Positions 1 to 8,235 of a DNA stretch of 64,000 nucleotides are shown one piece after another. The translations under genes and the position numbers were made by a program. The DNA comes from Desulfococcaceae bacterium (GTDB taxonomy: Bacteria > Desulfobacterota > Desulfobacteria > Desulfobacterales > Desulfosalsimonadaceae). Position 1 is the first letter of the stretch. Each line of letters begins with the position of its first letter. Location: contig JAQYVU010000009.1 in assembly GCA_030145385.1 (NCBI GenBank), forward strand, positions 1-64,000, written 5' to 3'. The notes beneath the pieces are model-generated. The model was given only the letters and a program-made list of their open reading frames with translations. It made no database searches and was not told where the DNA came from.

Positions 1-76
1 CCGAACTCGGAAGTTAAGCCCTTTAGCGCCGATGGTACTGCACGGGTAGCTGTGTGGGAGAGTAGGACGCCGCCGA
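1..76 (+). rRNA. 5S ribosomal RNA, 3' portion
   Basis: The first 76 bases match the second half of a bacterial 5S rRNA. They contain the conserved CCGAACTCGGAAGTTAAG segment, the AGCGCCGATGGTACTG segment and the GGGAGAGTAGG helix, ending near GCCGCCG. The gene is cut by the window start, so roughly the first 40 bases are missing. It is presumably the last gene of an rRNA operon running in from the left, since a strong terminator follows. The exact mature 3' end is uncertain by a few bases. Confidence 0.93.
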
Positions 77-90
77 AAAATCTCTTTATA

Positions 91-132
91 AAGCCCCGTA
101 TTTGAAATATTCAAATACGGGGCTTTTTTTTT
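91..132 (+). terminator. rRNA operon rho-independent terminator
   Basis: A perfect inverted repeat, AAGCCCCGTATTTGAA paired with TTCAAATACGGGGCTT around a 3-base loop, is followed by a run of T. It sits about 15 bases after the 5S gene and is the expected intrinsic terminator of the rRNA operon. Confidence 0.95.
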
Positions 133-223
133 GTTGAAATTTTGGATGCCTGCTATGCTTCTTAAAAAAAGAAAATGCTTAAAGAAAAACCAGGCGGCAG
201 TCAATTTCGCATGGTGCGCATTG

Positions 224-493
224 TCATTTTGCTCCAAACACCCGCTTTAGCAATTCAGTGGTCTGTTTTGCGGGATTTTTACGAATAGCGGCTTCTTCTT
301 CGGCCATATAATGAAAAATCCCATCCATGCCTTTTTGGATGACATAATCGTTTAGGTCTGTTTTTTTTATATCCGGCACAAACGGTATGGATTGATATTT
401 ATCCATCACTTCGCCATAAGCCTTTATTGCGCCTACATCGGACAGGCTGTTTTCAATAATCGGCTGCATTTCTTTGGCAAGTGAAGGAGACAT
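224..493 (-). CDS. Truncated DUF4197-family protein (C-terminal part only)
   Basis: This 89-residue protein resembles the C-terminal third of DUF4197 proteins, which are secreted proteins of about 230 residues and unknown function. The recognisable stretch runs from LSDVGAIKAYGEVMDKY to the terminal AEEEAAIRKNPAKQTTELLKRVFG. The signal peptide and N-terminal domain are absent, and the 290 bases upstream show no continuation. An AAGGAG lies 8 bases before the ATG, so the fragment could still be translated, but as a cytoplasmic protein. It is most likely a deletion remnant beside the rRNA operon. The family call is from memory of the conserved C-terminal motif. Confidence 0.6.
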   Translation of the reverse strand: MSPSLAKEMQPIIENSLSDVGAIKAYGEVMDKYQSIPFVPDIKKTDLNDYVIQKGMDGIFHYMAEEEAAIRKNPAKQTTELLKRVFGAK

Positions 494-652
494 CTGACTT
501 ACTCCTTGTTAAATAAGGGTTTTGTATTGGCTATTGAGAGATTAGTATAAAAATACTATAATTATCATTATTTAACAGTGACACCATGGATAATAAAAAA
601 CAATAGCCATTCGTATGGCAGTTAAATTATGTATAATAACATTTTTTTAGCG

Positions 653-681
653 TTGCTGTGCTATTGACCATTTTGTATAAT
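653..681 (+). promoter_or_regulatory. Candidate sigma-70-type promoter upstream of the methyltransferase gene
   Basis: A perfect -10 hexamer TATAAT (676-681) is preceded, 17 bases away, by a weak -35 TTGCTG. It lies about 100 bases before the start codon at 784 in AT-rich DNA. The -35 match is poor, so this is tentative. Confidence 0.3.
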
Positions 682-783
682 GGTATTTGAACTTGTCGTA
701 TCAATGAGAGGGACACATTGAACAAGATAACTTTAACGCTTAAATCGGTATTATGCTTTTAAAAAAAACAAAGGGAATGAGCC

Positions 784-1269
784 ATGACAAGCAAGATGAC
801 ATTTTGGGGTGTTGGTCCTAAGTACACTTTATTTTCAGCGGTATATTGCATTTTAATGGTTTCCTTAAGTTGGTATTTTGATCCATTTTTCAAAATACAT
901 TTTGTTTCGTATGGCGTATTAGCCACGCTTGCATCCATCCTGATTCTAATAGGAATTCCATTTTATATTATTTCTTTAGTCACCATAAAACGCGCTTTTG
1001 CAGCAGGGCGTCTTGTTACTGAAAAAACCTTTGGAATGTGCCGTCATCCTGTCTATTCAGCATGGATAATCTTTTTTGTGCCTGGGATTATGCTTTTAAT
1101 GAATACCTGGATTGGCTTATCCGCACCACTGGTGATGTATTTTTTGCTCCTGAAATTAGTTGAGAAAGAAGAGCTATATTTAGAGAGTGCTTTTGGCAAT
1201 GAATATTTGGCGTACAAGGAAAAGATTCCCACTGTATTGCCTGTCGGTTGGTTGAAATCAAAAGTATAA
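784..1269 (+). CDS. ICMT/PEMT-family membrane methyltransferase
   Basis: This 161-residue integral membrane protein has about four hydrophobic segments. Its C-terminal half carries the signature of the isoprenylcysteine carboxyl / phospholipid methyltransferase superfamily: GRLVTEKTFGMCRHPVYSAW (residues about 78-97), then EKEELYLESAFGNEYLAYKEKIP near the end. In the family the RHPxY segment and the C-terminal Glu/Tyr region bind S-adenosylmethionine. The substrate cannot be told from sequence; bacterial members act on lipids or unknown small molecules. The gene stands alone, with no tight neighbour. Confidence 0.8.
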   Translation: MTSKMTFWGVGPKYTLFSAVYCILMVSLSWYFDPFFKIHFVSYGVLATLASILILIGIPFYIISLVTIKRAFAAGRLVTEKTFGMCRHPVYSAWIIFFVPGIMLLMNTWIGLSAPLVMYFLLLKLVEKEELYLESAFGNEYLAYKEKIPTVLPVGWLKSKV

Positions 1270-1496
1270 CCAGCGATCATAGCCGATAGGTTGCCAGGCA
1301 TTACAGTAATTTTGCCGTTTAACAATTTCTCATTGTTTAATCGATAGCCAATGATTCTTATAGTTTAATGGTTTTGTTTTTTGTGAAACGTACTCTTTGA
1401 TGATTAAGTGTTATTGGTAATGTTCAGATACAGAAACCGGCGTAAAAAAAACAGCTATTGCTTAGAAAATAAAGTGAAAATTGGATGTAGAAAAAA

Positions 1497-2432
1497 TTGT
1501 CTGTCTTAGAGAATAAATCCGATAAGCAGTTAAGTCCTCGCAATACTAAAAACCGTGCGATATCGGCTGCAGTGGGTTCGGTGATACTCTGGTGCTTTAG
1601 CGGCGTGTGCTTTCGAAAAGGTTCTGAAATGATGGGTACGATGGTATACCTGACTTTTATGACTGGTGGCGGTGCCCTTACTGCGGTTATGTTGCAGTTC
1701 ATTCGCCGACAGCCATTGTCAGCCATTTTCCGGCCTCCTGTTCGGGTTATGGCGTCAGGATTTTTTGGCGTCGCCCTCTATACTGTTATGCTTGCTGCCG
1801 CTTTCGGCATTGCGCCGGAATCAGATCTTGGACAGATAAATTTACTGAATTATTTGTGGCCGGTTTGGGTGGTTGTTTTAGGAATTATTCTACTTAAAGA
1901 TCGCCCCAATTCATACCTGACAATTATTGGGGTCTTGTTTGGCCTGGCAGGCGTTATGATTTCCCGTGGCTTTGACCTGTTTTTTCAAGTGCCGTCAAAT
2001 TTTTCAGCACATGCCCTGGCTTTAGTCGGTGGTTTAATGTGGGCGACTTATTCAGTATTGTTGCGTAAATGGCAAATACCTGAAGAAAAGGGCGGGACAG
2101 CGTTTAATTTTGCTGTCTGTTCTATTCTTGCAGGCATTATTGCCGTTTTTCTGAATCAATGGCAGAACATGCCCCCATGGACGAATGCTTCATTTTTCTG
2201 GGTGTTGTTCGGGGCAGTGGGGCCTGTCGGATTGGCATATTCCTGGTGGGAAATTGGCGTAAAAAAAGGTCCGGTGTATCTAATCGCTGCATTAGCATAT
2301 TTTATTCCTATCGGGTCTTCATTATTAATCGGACTTATTTTTAGAGAATCGATGAATTATGGCCTGCTTTTTGGTGCCGCCCTGATAGCTACGGGTGCCT
2401 GGTTGGTTCGATACGCCGGCAGGGACTTTTAA
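1497..2432 (+). CDS. EamA/DMT-family exporter, YddG-like
   Basis: This 311-residue membrane protein has about ten hydrophobic segments and the two-repeat layout of EamA (drug/metabolite) transporters. The opening (SVILWCFSGVCFRKGSEM) and the LNYLWPVWVVVLGIILLKDRP segment (about residues 118-138) resemble the aromatic amino acid exporter YddG, which moves amino acids or similar metabolites out across the inner membrane. The start appears to be TTG at 1497, because the nearest in-frame ATG lies inside the first membrane segment. The ribosome binding site is weak. The substrate is inferred only from family resemblance. Confidence 0.82.
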   Translation: MSVLENKSDKQLSPRNTKNRAISAAVGSVILWCFSGVCFRKGSEMMGTMVYLTFMTGGGALTAVMLQFIRRQPLSAIFRPPVRVMASGFFGVALYTVMLAAAFGIAPESDLGQINLLNYLWPVWVVVLGIILLKDRPNSYLTIIGVLFGLAGVMISRGFDLFFQVPSNFSAHALALVGGLMWATYSVLLRKWQIPEEKGGTAFNFAVCSILAGIIAVFLNQWQNMPPWTNASFFWVLFGAVGPVGLAYSWWEIGVKKGPVYLIAALAYFIPIGSSLLIGLIFRESMNYGLLFGAALIATGAWLVRYAGRDF

Positions 2433-2536
2433 TCGGATTTGTTTAGCCGGGTGTTTAAAGGCCTTCTTTGTGCAAAGAACTAATCCGGTGACATGAAAAT
2501 GTTCTTGAATTCTAAACTTTTTCAGCCCTGAATCCC

Positions 2537-3604
2537 TTATTCGGGTTTTGATTTTTTGGGCTTTTTTGTTTTTGGAGGTGAATCCTTTTTGGGTGAAATT
2601 AAAGATGCGGTCTTTTTGGAAAGGTAGAAGGATTCAAGCCGGGCCCGGATGCGTTCTTCCAGATAACCAATAGACAGCGCTTTTTCAATCCCGGGAGAGA
2701 CGATTTCTGTGAGTTCGCAAATCACCATTTTCCGGGTAACCCCAATATCTTCCAAGATGACATCCAGTTCCCTGTCTCCGTATTTTTTAAAAAAGTATTT
2801 GACCAGTTCCGTATAAATGCCCTTAAAATACTTTGTTTTTCGAAAGTGAAGCCAAAAATCATACCCGATGACAATAAAGTCTTCCATATCATTGTCGTCA
2901 ATCGCGGAGAAATATTCAGATAACTTGGTTTCTGCAACAGATTCCCAGATCTCTTCTCCTGTATCAATAATCCGGGTTTCATCAAAATAGTTGATCAGGG
3001 ATTTTTCACTGCGCCGGATGGTGTTTTCAAGATTGCTTTCAATATAACTCTTTACTTTGTTTTCTAACGCAACCTCTAAAGAATGCATGGTTTTATTGAC
3101 GGCAAATTTCCCCACTTTTATCAAAGAAGATACACCGGGTACTTTTTTAGCAATAATGTTTTCTTCAAGCAGGTATTCCTTGATCCCGGTGAACAGAACT
3201 TCTGAAATCTGCTGGGAATAAGCGGAGCTGGTTACAAGACGATGAATTAAATCGTTTCTTGCACTTTTAAGGCTGCCAACCTTGTCCACGATATCGTCAT
3301 ATTGTTTGCGTGCAAAGATATCTTCAAGAGATGTTTTTTTGTTCTGGCGAGAGGCCAATACTTTTTGGCTCATTTCTCCGGCCAGTTCTGTAACGCCGCC
3401 GGCAACAGGAAGCTCGACCACATTTCGCCGAATAATTCCCAGGATCTGATCCGCCGTCATGACATCTTTTAGCTTTATTTTTTTGACCCATTCGAAAACT
3501 GCGGAAACTTCTTCTTCGATGGTCTGTTTATAACATTCGTCTTTGAAACGGTTTAATTCATGCGCAACGTGGGCTTCCAGAAGTTGATCAATGAGATCAT
3601 TCAT
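2537..3604 (-). CDS. Conserved protein of unknown function next to a FabR-like regulator
   Basis: The product is about 355 residues, hydrophilic and largely helical, with no signal peptide or membrane segment. Its C-terminus is rich in Lys and Pro (PPKTKKPKKSKPE). I chose the ATG at 3604 because AAAAGGAG sits 7 bases before it; an upstream in-frame ATG at 3646 would overlap the regulator gene. I recognise no catalytic motif. It lies 34 bases downstream of the TetR/FabR-like gene in the same direction and is probably co-transcribed, which suggests a role in lipid homeostasis by context only. Confidence 0.7.
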   Translation of the reverse strand: MNDLIDQLLEAHVAHELNRFKDECYKQTIEEEVSAVFEWVKKIKLKDVMTADQILGIIRRNVVELPVAGGVTELAGEMSQKVLASRQNKKTSLEDIFARKQYDDIVDKVGSLKSARNDLIHRLVTSSAYSQQISEVLFTGIKEYLLEENIIAKKVPGVSSLIKVGKFAVNKTMHSLEVALENKVKSYIESNLENTIRRSEKSLINYFDETRIIDTGEEIWESVAETKLSEYFSAIDDNDMEDFIVIGYDFWLHFRKTKYFKGIYTELVKYFFKKYGDRELDVILEDIGVTRKMVICELTEIVSPGIEKALSIGYLEERIRARLESFYLSKKTASLISPKKDSPPKTKKPKKSKPE

Positions 3605-3638
3605 GGCCGTCTCCTTTTTGGCTTGTTCCCTATATGGT

Positions 3639-4295
3639 TTATTCATAGATCAAGGCTCCCAGCAAAAGGAGATTGAGCTTTCGGATAGTGCGTCCGCTTA
3701 TATCATCGGGCTTAGATTCCGGATGAACCAGCATTTCCATACCGCTGCAGCTTGCAATCGTCAGCATGGTTTCTGCGATTAAATGAATATCGCCCGGTTC
3801 GATTTTGGATGTTTTACAGAGCCGCTTTAAGTCATCGGCCAGCAAATCGGTTAACTGGTCTGTTGAATCAAAAATTGCTGTTCGCATCGCCTCTGAACTG
3901 CCCGTGCGTTCCTGAAAAAACAAGTGGAGCAGTTGGGTGTTTTTTACCCAAAAAGTCATAAATGTTTCAACAAAAGGACGTGTCATGCATTCAATTGATT
4001 TAAGTAAAAGCACCGGAGAATCTTTTTTTTTAATGGCCGGAAACGTCATTTTTTTCCGGGTCTTTGCCAGGCATTCATCCAGCACTTCTTTGGCCTGAGC
4101 AACCATTGCCACTCCCATTTCGTCGATTTCACGGAAATGCCGGTAAAATGATGTCGGCGCAATCCCCGCTTTTCTGGCCACGGATCTTAAGCTCAAGCTG
4201 GCATACCCTTCTTCTGCGCAGAGTTGCAGGGCCGCCTGGATCAGAGCCTGGCTTGTTTTTTCTTTTTGTTTTTTTAAATCTTTGCGAGAAGCCAT
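3639..4295 (-). CDS. FabR-like TetR-family transcriptional regulator
   Basis: This 218-residue regulator has an N-terminal TetR helix-turn-helix (residues about 12-58). The segment YASLSLRSVARKAGIAPTSF followed by YRHFREIDEMG closely resembles FabR, the repressor of unsaturated fatty acid synthesis genes. In that family the C-terminal domain senses acyl-CoA or acyl-ACP. Neighbours fit: two acyltransferase-type genes lie upstream on the same strand. A GTACA-N2-TGTAC palindrome (6584-6595) ahead of the first acyltransferase is a candidate operator. The exact ligand is unknown. Confidence 0.82.
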   Translation of the reverse strand: MASRKDLKKQKEKTSQALIQAALQLCAEEGYASLSLRSVARKAGIAPTSFYRHFREIDEMGVAMVAQAKEVLDECLAKTRKKMTFPAIKKKDSPVLLLKSIECMTRPFVETFMTFWVKNTQLLHLFFQERTGSSEAMRTAIFDSTDQLTDLLADDLKRLCKTSKIEPGDIHLIAETMLTIASCSGMEMLVHPESKPDDISGRTIRKLNLLLLGALIYE

Positions 4296-4405
4296 TCTTT
4301 ATCCCCCTGACTGATGAGATTCTCTATATTTTATCCCGGGACAAACCCGATAGTTTATTTTTATGGGGTTATATACTGTAATCATAATTTATACAATACG
4401 GATAT

Positions 4406-5395
4406 CTATCCAAAGACCGGACCTTTCCGGCGTCCGGCAAGACGGTTAACTCCTTCCTGAATACAGGATTCAACCTCTTTGTATTTTTTGTCTACATATT
4501 CATTGTCTTTTGCACGCTCGGGATCCGTGTCGATTTCAATGGGCTCAAGTATTTCATTCCGTATTTTAGCCGGATACGGAATGTGCATCGGAAACGCCTC
4601 GAGTGTAATCCCGAACGGAAACCCAAGGACAAGCGGCGCGATATCCGTTCTCAGAAACTTTTTTAAACGGAGAAGTTTTGCCAGTTTTCGGCATTCCGAA
4701 AGCACAAAAACCGTATCATGCCCGCCCACCGTTGCAACCGGCACAATCGGTACGCCGGAGCGAATTGCCTGACGAATAAATCCTTTTCGGCCGCCTAACA
4801 CAACCTCATAACGCTTGGACCACGAACGCATGGCATCCACTTCGCCCCCCGGCCAGATGACGACGTCGTGTCCGGCGGCAAATGCGGCGGTAACGGACTC
4901 ACGTTTTGCCGGAATTACGCCGACGTTACGAAAATATTTTCCAAGGCCCGGCATGGCCATTAATGCATCGTGAGCCGTGCCGTGAAGGATGCGCCGCCCT
5001 TGGTACTTCCGCCACCATTCCGCACACAGCGTCCATGCATCCATTGTCAGCCAGGTTCCGGAATGAATTCCGATCAGCATGGAGGGCTTGTCCGGCAGAT
5101 GTTCCCAACCTGTCATCTCCACACGAAAATAATGATCCAGAATGAAATCCCATGCGGCACTGTGTCTTTTCATCATATCGACATTCGGGCCCTCCACGGA
5201 CCATTTTTCCGTGCGGCTGTTTAATATTTCTTTGATCCAGCTGCTTTTGGCCGGTTTTGCCATATTGGGGTCTTTTTTAATAAAATTGATAATGTTGTCT
5301 GTCTTATTCATCTTTTTATTTGTCGATTGATCCAGGTGGGCATCGTTGAATATATATCGGCCGGTTTCAGGCATTTTTGTTGTTGAGCTGTACAT
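4406..5395 (-). CDS. Lysophospholipid/diacylglycerol acyltransferase-like protein (LPLAT superfamily)
   Basis: This 329-residue protein has the LPLAT fold markers. HSGTWLTMD (about residues 111-119) gives the catalytic His and Asp of the HSG...D form seen in MGAT/DGAT-like members. WPGGEVDAMRSW is the second acyl-glycerol binding block, followed by GVPIVPVATVGGHDT. It should transfer acyl chains from acyl-CoA or acyl-ACP to a lipid acceptor at the membrane. AGGAG precedes the ATG. It follows a paralogue-like gene by about 70 bases and sits beside a FabR-like regulator, so a role in membrane or storage lipid synthesis is likely. Confidence 0.78.
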   Translation of the reverse strand: MYSSTTKMPETGRYIFNDAHLDQSTNKKMNKTDNIINFIKKDPNMAKPAKSSWIKEILNSRTEKWSVEGPNVDMMKRHSAAWDFILDHYFRVEMTGWEHLPDKPSMLIGIHSGTWLTMDAWTLCAEWWRKYQGRRILHGTAHDALMAMPGLGKYFRNVGVIPAKRESVTAAFAAGHDVVIWPGGEVDAMRSWSKRYEVVLGGRKGFIRQAIRSGVPIVPVATVGGHDTVFVLSECRKLAKLLRLKKFLRTDIAPLVLGFPFGITLEAFPMHIPYPAKIRNEILEPIEIDTDPERAKDNEYVDKKYKEVESCIQEGVNRLAGRRKGPVFG

Positions 5396-5467
5396 GGTTT
5401 TTCTCCTATCAAAATTGATAATTGCGTAAAAAGTCTGTTTAATATGGACGTTAAAAAAAATCAGTTC

Positions 5468-6424
5468 CTAACCGTAAGCTTCATCAGAAGGAAACAACTG
5501 GTTTTTTATTTGAAATATATTGCTTTTCCATGGTTTCACTTTTTGCGGTTTTGCCAGTCTGAGTGTCGCTGACTTCTTTTTCATCAATTCTTTGACTTCA
5601 TCGGTCATCAGATTCATTTCAGCGCGGATCCGCTCGATTTCAATATTTAAAAGCAGCCGGGCTTCTCTTTTTGTTGTATTTTCTAAATCTGCAGATGTAA
5701 TAGAGGCTTCATAACGCCTGCACAGAAGAACATAGCGATTGATCTTCTTATACGGAAGGAGCGGAATATTGACGCCTTTGAGGCCATTGGTAAACGGTAC
5801 GCTCCAGCCGAATGGCAGATCAGCCCGAATATTCCAGTCTTCTGCACCCTGATGGGCCATCAGGCAGATGCTTGCATCTGCTTTAATTGCTGCTGCGATC
5901 ATTCCTTTTGATCGAAAGGGGGCAACATATTCGTCATAAGATAAAAGACAGTTTGCGCCTTCAGGCGCTGTGCCGGTCAATTCGATTTCATTGTTTTTCA
6001 ATAAGTTTACGATATCATCGACGGTGTTTGCGTCCGTTGGTGTTCCCAATACTCTTTTGTAATATCCTTTAAGGCCCGGTATCAGAAACAATGCTTTATG
6101 CGGGTACATGCCGCCGATGATGTTTCCATATCCATTATCAATGAAAAATCTTCCAACAAGTGCTGCCAGAGGCATCCAGGCGATATTCGGGCCGTGGGAT
6201 GCAATCGCAACGACCGGTCGGCCATCCGTCGCAAGTAATGCTTCTCCATTGATTATCTCTGCTTTTTTTACGAGCTTGCTTAAAACAAAGTCTGTAAATG
6301 GTTTCCACTTTTTCATCTGCACGCCTTTGCCTTCACCGTTTGAAAGTTCGTGATCCTTGTCGCTGAAATCATCAATGAAGCTATCCGTTAAACCAGCAGG
6401 GCCTGTCATTTCGAAATTTTTCAT
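5468..6424 (-). CDS. LPLAT-like acyltransferase homologue with altered catalytic motif
   Basis: This 318-residue protein appears to be a divergent relative of the adjacent acyltransferase. The blocks IASHGPNIAWMPLAAL, YYKRVLGTPTDAN and TAPEGANCLL line up with acceptor-site motifs of LPLAT enzymes. The Asp expected eight residues after the His is replaced (HGPNIAWMP), so standard His-Asp catalysis is doubtful. A strong AAGGAGGT precedes the ATG. It is the first gene of the minus-strand set, with a candidate TetR-type operator upstream. It may act on an unusual substrate or be non-catalytic. Confidence 0.65.
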   Translation of the reverse strand: MKNFEMTGPAGLTDSFIDDFSDKDHELSNGEGKGVQMKKWKPFTDFVLSKLVKKAEIINGEALLATDGRPVVAIASHGPNIAWMPLAALVGRFFIDNGYGNIIGGMYPHKALFLIPGLKGYYKRVLGTPTDANTVDDIVNLLKNNEIELTGTAPEGANCLLSYDEYVAPFRSKGMIAAAIKADASICLMAHQGAEDWNIRADLPFGWSVPFTNGLKGVNIPLLPYKKINRYVLLCRRYEASITSADLENTTKREARLLLNIEIERIRAEMNLMTDEVKELMKKKSATLRLAKPQKVKPWKSNIFQIKNQLFPSDEAYG

Positions 6425-7037
6425 TTTTACCTCCTTGAATGTCTTGCTTTACAGTCTGGCTGATTGATAATTATCAGCCATGTTTCTGCAGAAAAAATAT
6501 GGTCATTCCATAAAAGCTTTAGACGCTATCTGTATATTTTATTGTTTTGACGTTTGTTTATGTATTTGTCAAAACAAATGCATGTACAAGTGTACGCAAA
6601 CATATGCGCAATGATTCACGCTGTCAAGCATTTTACTTAAAAAATAAATTAAAATTTGATAATTATTTGAATTAGTAGAATATCGATAATTTTTTTTGGG
6701 GGCTGTAGAGGAGGGGATGTTTCTTTTTACTTGTTTTGGAATGTTACAAACGGAGGATAATTTTTATTTGCAGGATTATTCAGTCCACTTCAAGAAACCG
6801 GAATAGAGTTTTTTTAGACAATGAGGGAGTTCGGACAGTATAGTGTATATTCTTTTTGTCAACAACCGTGGCGGGAGATGTCCCTTTTTGGAAGGCCGCA
6901 TCTCCCCCCGGCAGTCATATGCGCATCGTGTGTAAGTGTTTTATACAGAAGATAATGCATTCAATGTCATCTCGCCGGCGTTACATTTCATTTGATTTTA
7001 TTGATATTTATGGTATCCCCGCATGTGATTTTTTGTC
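6425..7037. other. Long AT-rich intergenic region between lipid genes and crotonase locus
   Basis: About 610 bases without a convincing gene. The part nearest 6424 carries the promoter region of the minus-strand acyltransferase gene, including the palindrome at 6584-6595. The part nearest 7037 follows the gene stub at 7038-7076. Open frames here have no family likeness and unnatural composition. Confidence 0.5.
6584..6595. promoter_or_regulatory. Candidate FabR/TetR operator palindrome
   Basis: GTACA-AG-TGTAC is a perfect 5-2-5 inverted repeat, about 160 bases upstream of the acyltransferase start at 6424. It extends to a GCGTACACTTGTAC-type sequence on the minus strand, which from memory resembles FabR operators. 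A FabR-like regulator is encoded two genes downstream. Binding is inferred. Confidence 0.45.
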
Positions 7038-7076
7038 TCAAGGTTCGCGCCATTTGGTTTTTCTGCCGACTGCCAT
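7038..7076 (-). pseudogene. Stub of a lost gene downstream of crotonase
   Basis: Twelve bases after the crotonase stop, AAGGAGG is followed at ideal spacing by ATG, but the frame ends after 12 codons (MAVGRKTKWREP). A strong translation start with no gene behind it suggests that a downstream operon member was deleted. Nothing further on this strand resembles its continuation. Confidence 0.35.
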
Positions 7077-7088
7077 ACATATTCCTCC

Positions 7089-7868
7089 TTAAGGTTTATT
7101 GAATGTACCGTGTCTTCCACTGCCTTCTTTAAACCGGGTTGCGCCGTCCAGCGTTTCACCGCTTTCAATAACTTTAACACCGCGCTTAAATTCATTTTTT
7201 AAGGCATCTTCCAAAGGAAGCGCCCATTGTTCATAAGCGCTCATCCGGTCGCTGTTCATGCATTCGTTTGGGAACGCAGCAATCTGCCGGGCGAGTTTTT
7301 CAGCTTCTTGAACAGCCGTGCCGTGGGGAACCACACGGTTTGCAAGGCCGATATTGTAAGCTTCTTCAGCTTCCACCGCTCGCCCTGTGAGGATAAGATC
7401 AAGAGCACGGCTCATTCCGATAAGGCGGGGAAGTCTTATTGTGCCTCCGTCTATAAGCGGGACACCGAATCTTCTGCAAAAAACTCCGAACACTGCCGTC
7501 TTTTCCATAACTCGTAAATCACACCAGAGAGCAAGTTCAATGCCTCCGGCAACAGCATAACCTGAAACAGCCGCAACAACAGGTTTGCTTAAGACCATTC
7601 TGCTGGGACCCATGGGGCCGTCTCCATTCTCATCAAGCCGGTGTATCCTGTTTTCGTCAAGACTTGCAACAGCCTTTAAATCCGCTCCCGCGCAAAAGGT
7701 GTTTCCTGTTCCTCCAAGAACTGCAACTTTTAACTCATTATCATTTTCAAAGTCTCTGAATGCCTGAGCGAGTTTTTCAGCTGTGGGACCGTCTACGGCA
7801 TTTTTAACCTCAGGCCTGTCGATGAGTATTGTGCAGATAAGATCTTTTTTTATAATCCGGACAGTCAA
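7089..7868 (-). CDS. Crotonase/enoyl-CoA hydratase family protein (EchA-type)
   Basis: This 259-residue crotonase-fold protein has the first oxyanion-hole segment FCAGADLKAV and the second YAVAGGIELALWCD. The Glu of GGIE is kept. The second catalytic Glu of true hydratases (in the PE after FG) is replaced in FGVFCRRFGVP, which is usual for the EchA-like subgroup, so simple 2-enoyl-CoA hydration is uncertain. It starts with TTG at 7868 behind AAGGAGGG. It lies between a glycyl-radical-enzyme remnant upstream and a gene stub downstream, so its original pathway may be partly lost. Confidence 0.82.
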   Translation of the reverse strand: MTVRIIKKDLICTILIDRPEVKNAVDGPTAEKLAQAFRDFENDNELKVAVLGGTGNTFCAGADLKAVASLDENRIHRLDENGDGPMGPSRMVLSKPVVAAVSGYAVAGGIELALWCDLRVMEKTAVFGVFCRRFGVPLIDGGTIRLPRLIGMSRALDLILTGRAVEAEEAYNIGLANRVVPHGTAVQEAEKLARQIAAFPNECMNSDRMSAYEQWALPLEDALKNEFKRGVKVIESGETLDGATRFKEGSGRHGTFNKP

Positions 7869-7898
7869 AACATCCCTCCTTGCGGTTTAATTGTTTTT

Positions 7899-8235
7899 TT
7901 ATGATCCATATTCAGCTCTTTCAATAATCTCAATTTGCATATTCTTGGTAAGACTTATAAAATGGGCATTAAGCCCTGAAATCCGGACAAGCAGATTTTT
8001 GTAGTTTTCAGGGTTTGCCATGGCATCCTTTAAGCACATCCGAATTGACGGCATTAAACTGCATCTGCATTCCTCCCATTTCAAAATAGATTTTTATATA
8101 AGAGTGCATATTGCCATCGATCGTTTCCCGGCTGTATTTCGGGCCAGGAGCAAGTTTAACATTAAATGCAATGCTATTATCCATATTCACAGGATCAACT
8201 CCCGGTGAATATCGCTGATAATTCTTTGCCGGAAA
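7899..8235 (-). pseudogene. Glycyl radical enzyme, C-terminal remnant with frameshift
   Basis: Reading the minus strand from the M20 gene's stop, the same frame gives NYQRYSPGVDPVNMDNSIAF and then MGGMQMQFNAVNSDVLK, typical of the end of pyruvate-formate-lyase-like enzymes. An extra G (CC at 8027-8028 on the plus strand) shifts the frame. After correction it continues DAMANPENYKNLLVRISGLNAHF and ends IIERAEYGS. The VRISGLNA segment is the glycyl-radical loop (usually RVxGY), so the radical Gly is still present. Only about 110 of roughly 800 codons remain. Subfamily is not determinable. It is a clear relic of an anaerobic radical pathway. Confidence 0.85.

Noticed and set aside
6856-7092. Plus-strand 78-codon frame in the intergenic gap before the crotonase
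   Set aside because: Skewed composition, no recognisable protein features, and it overlaps the crotonase 3' end in antisense.
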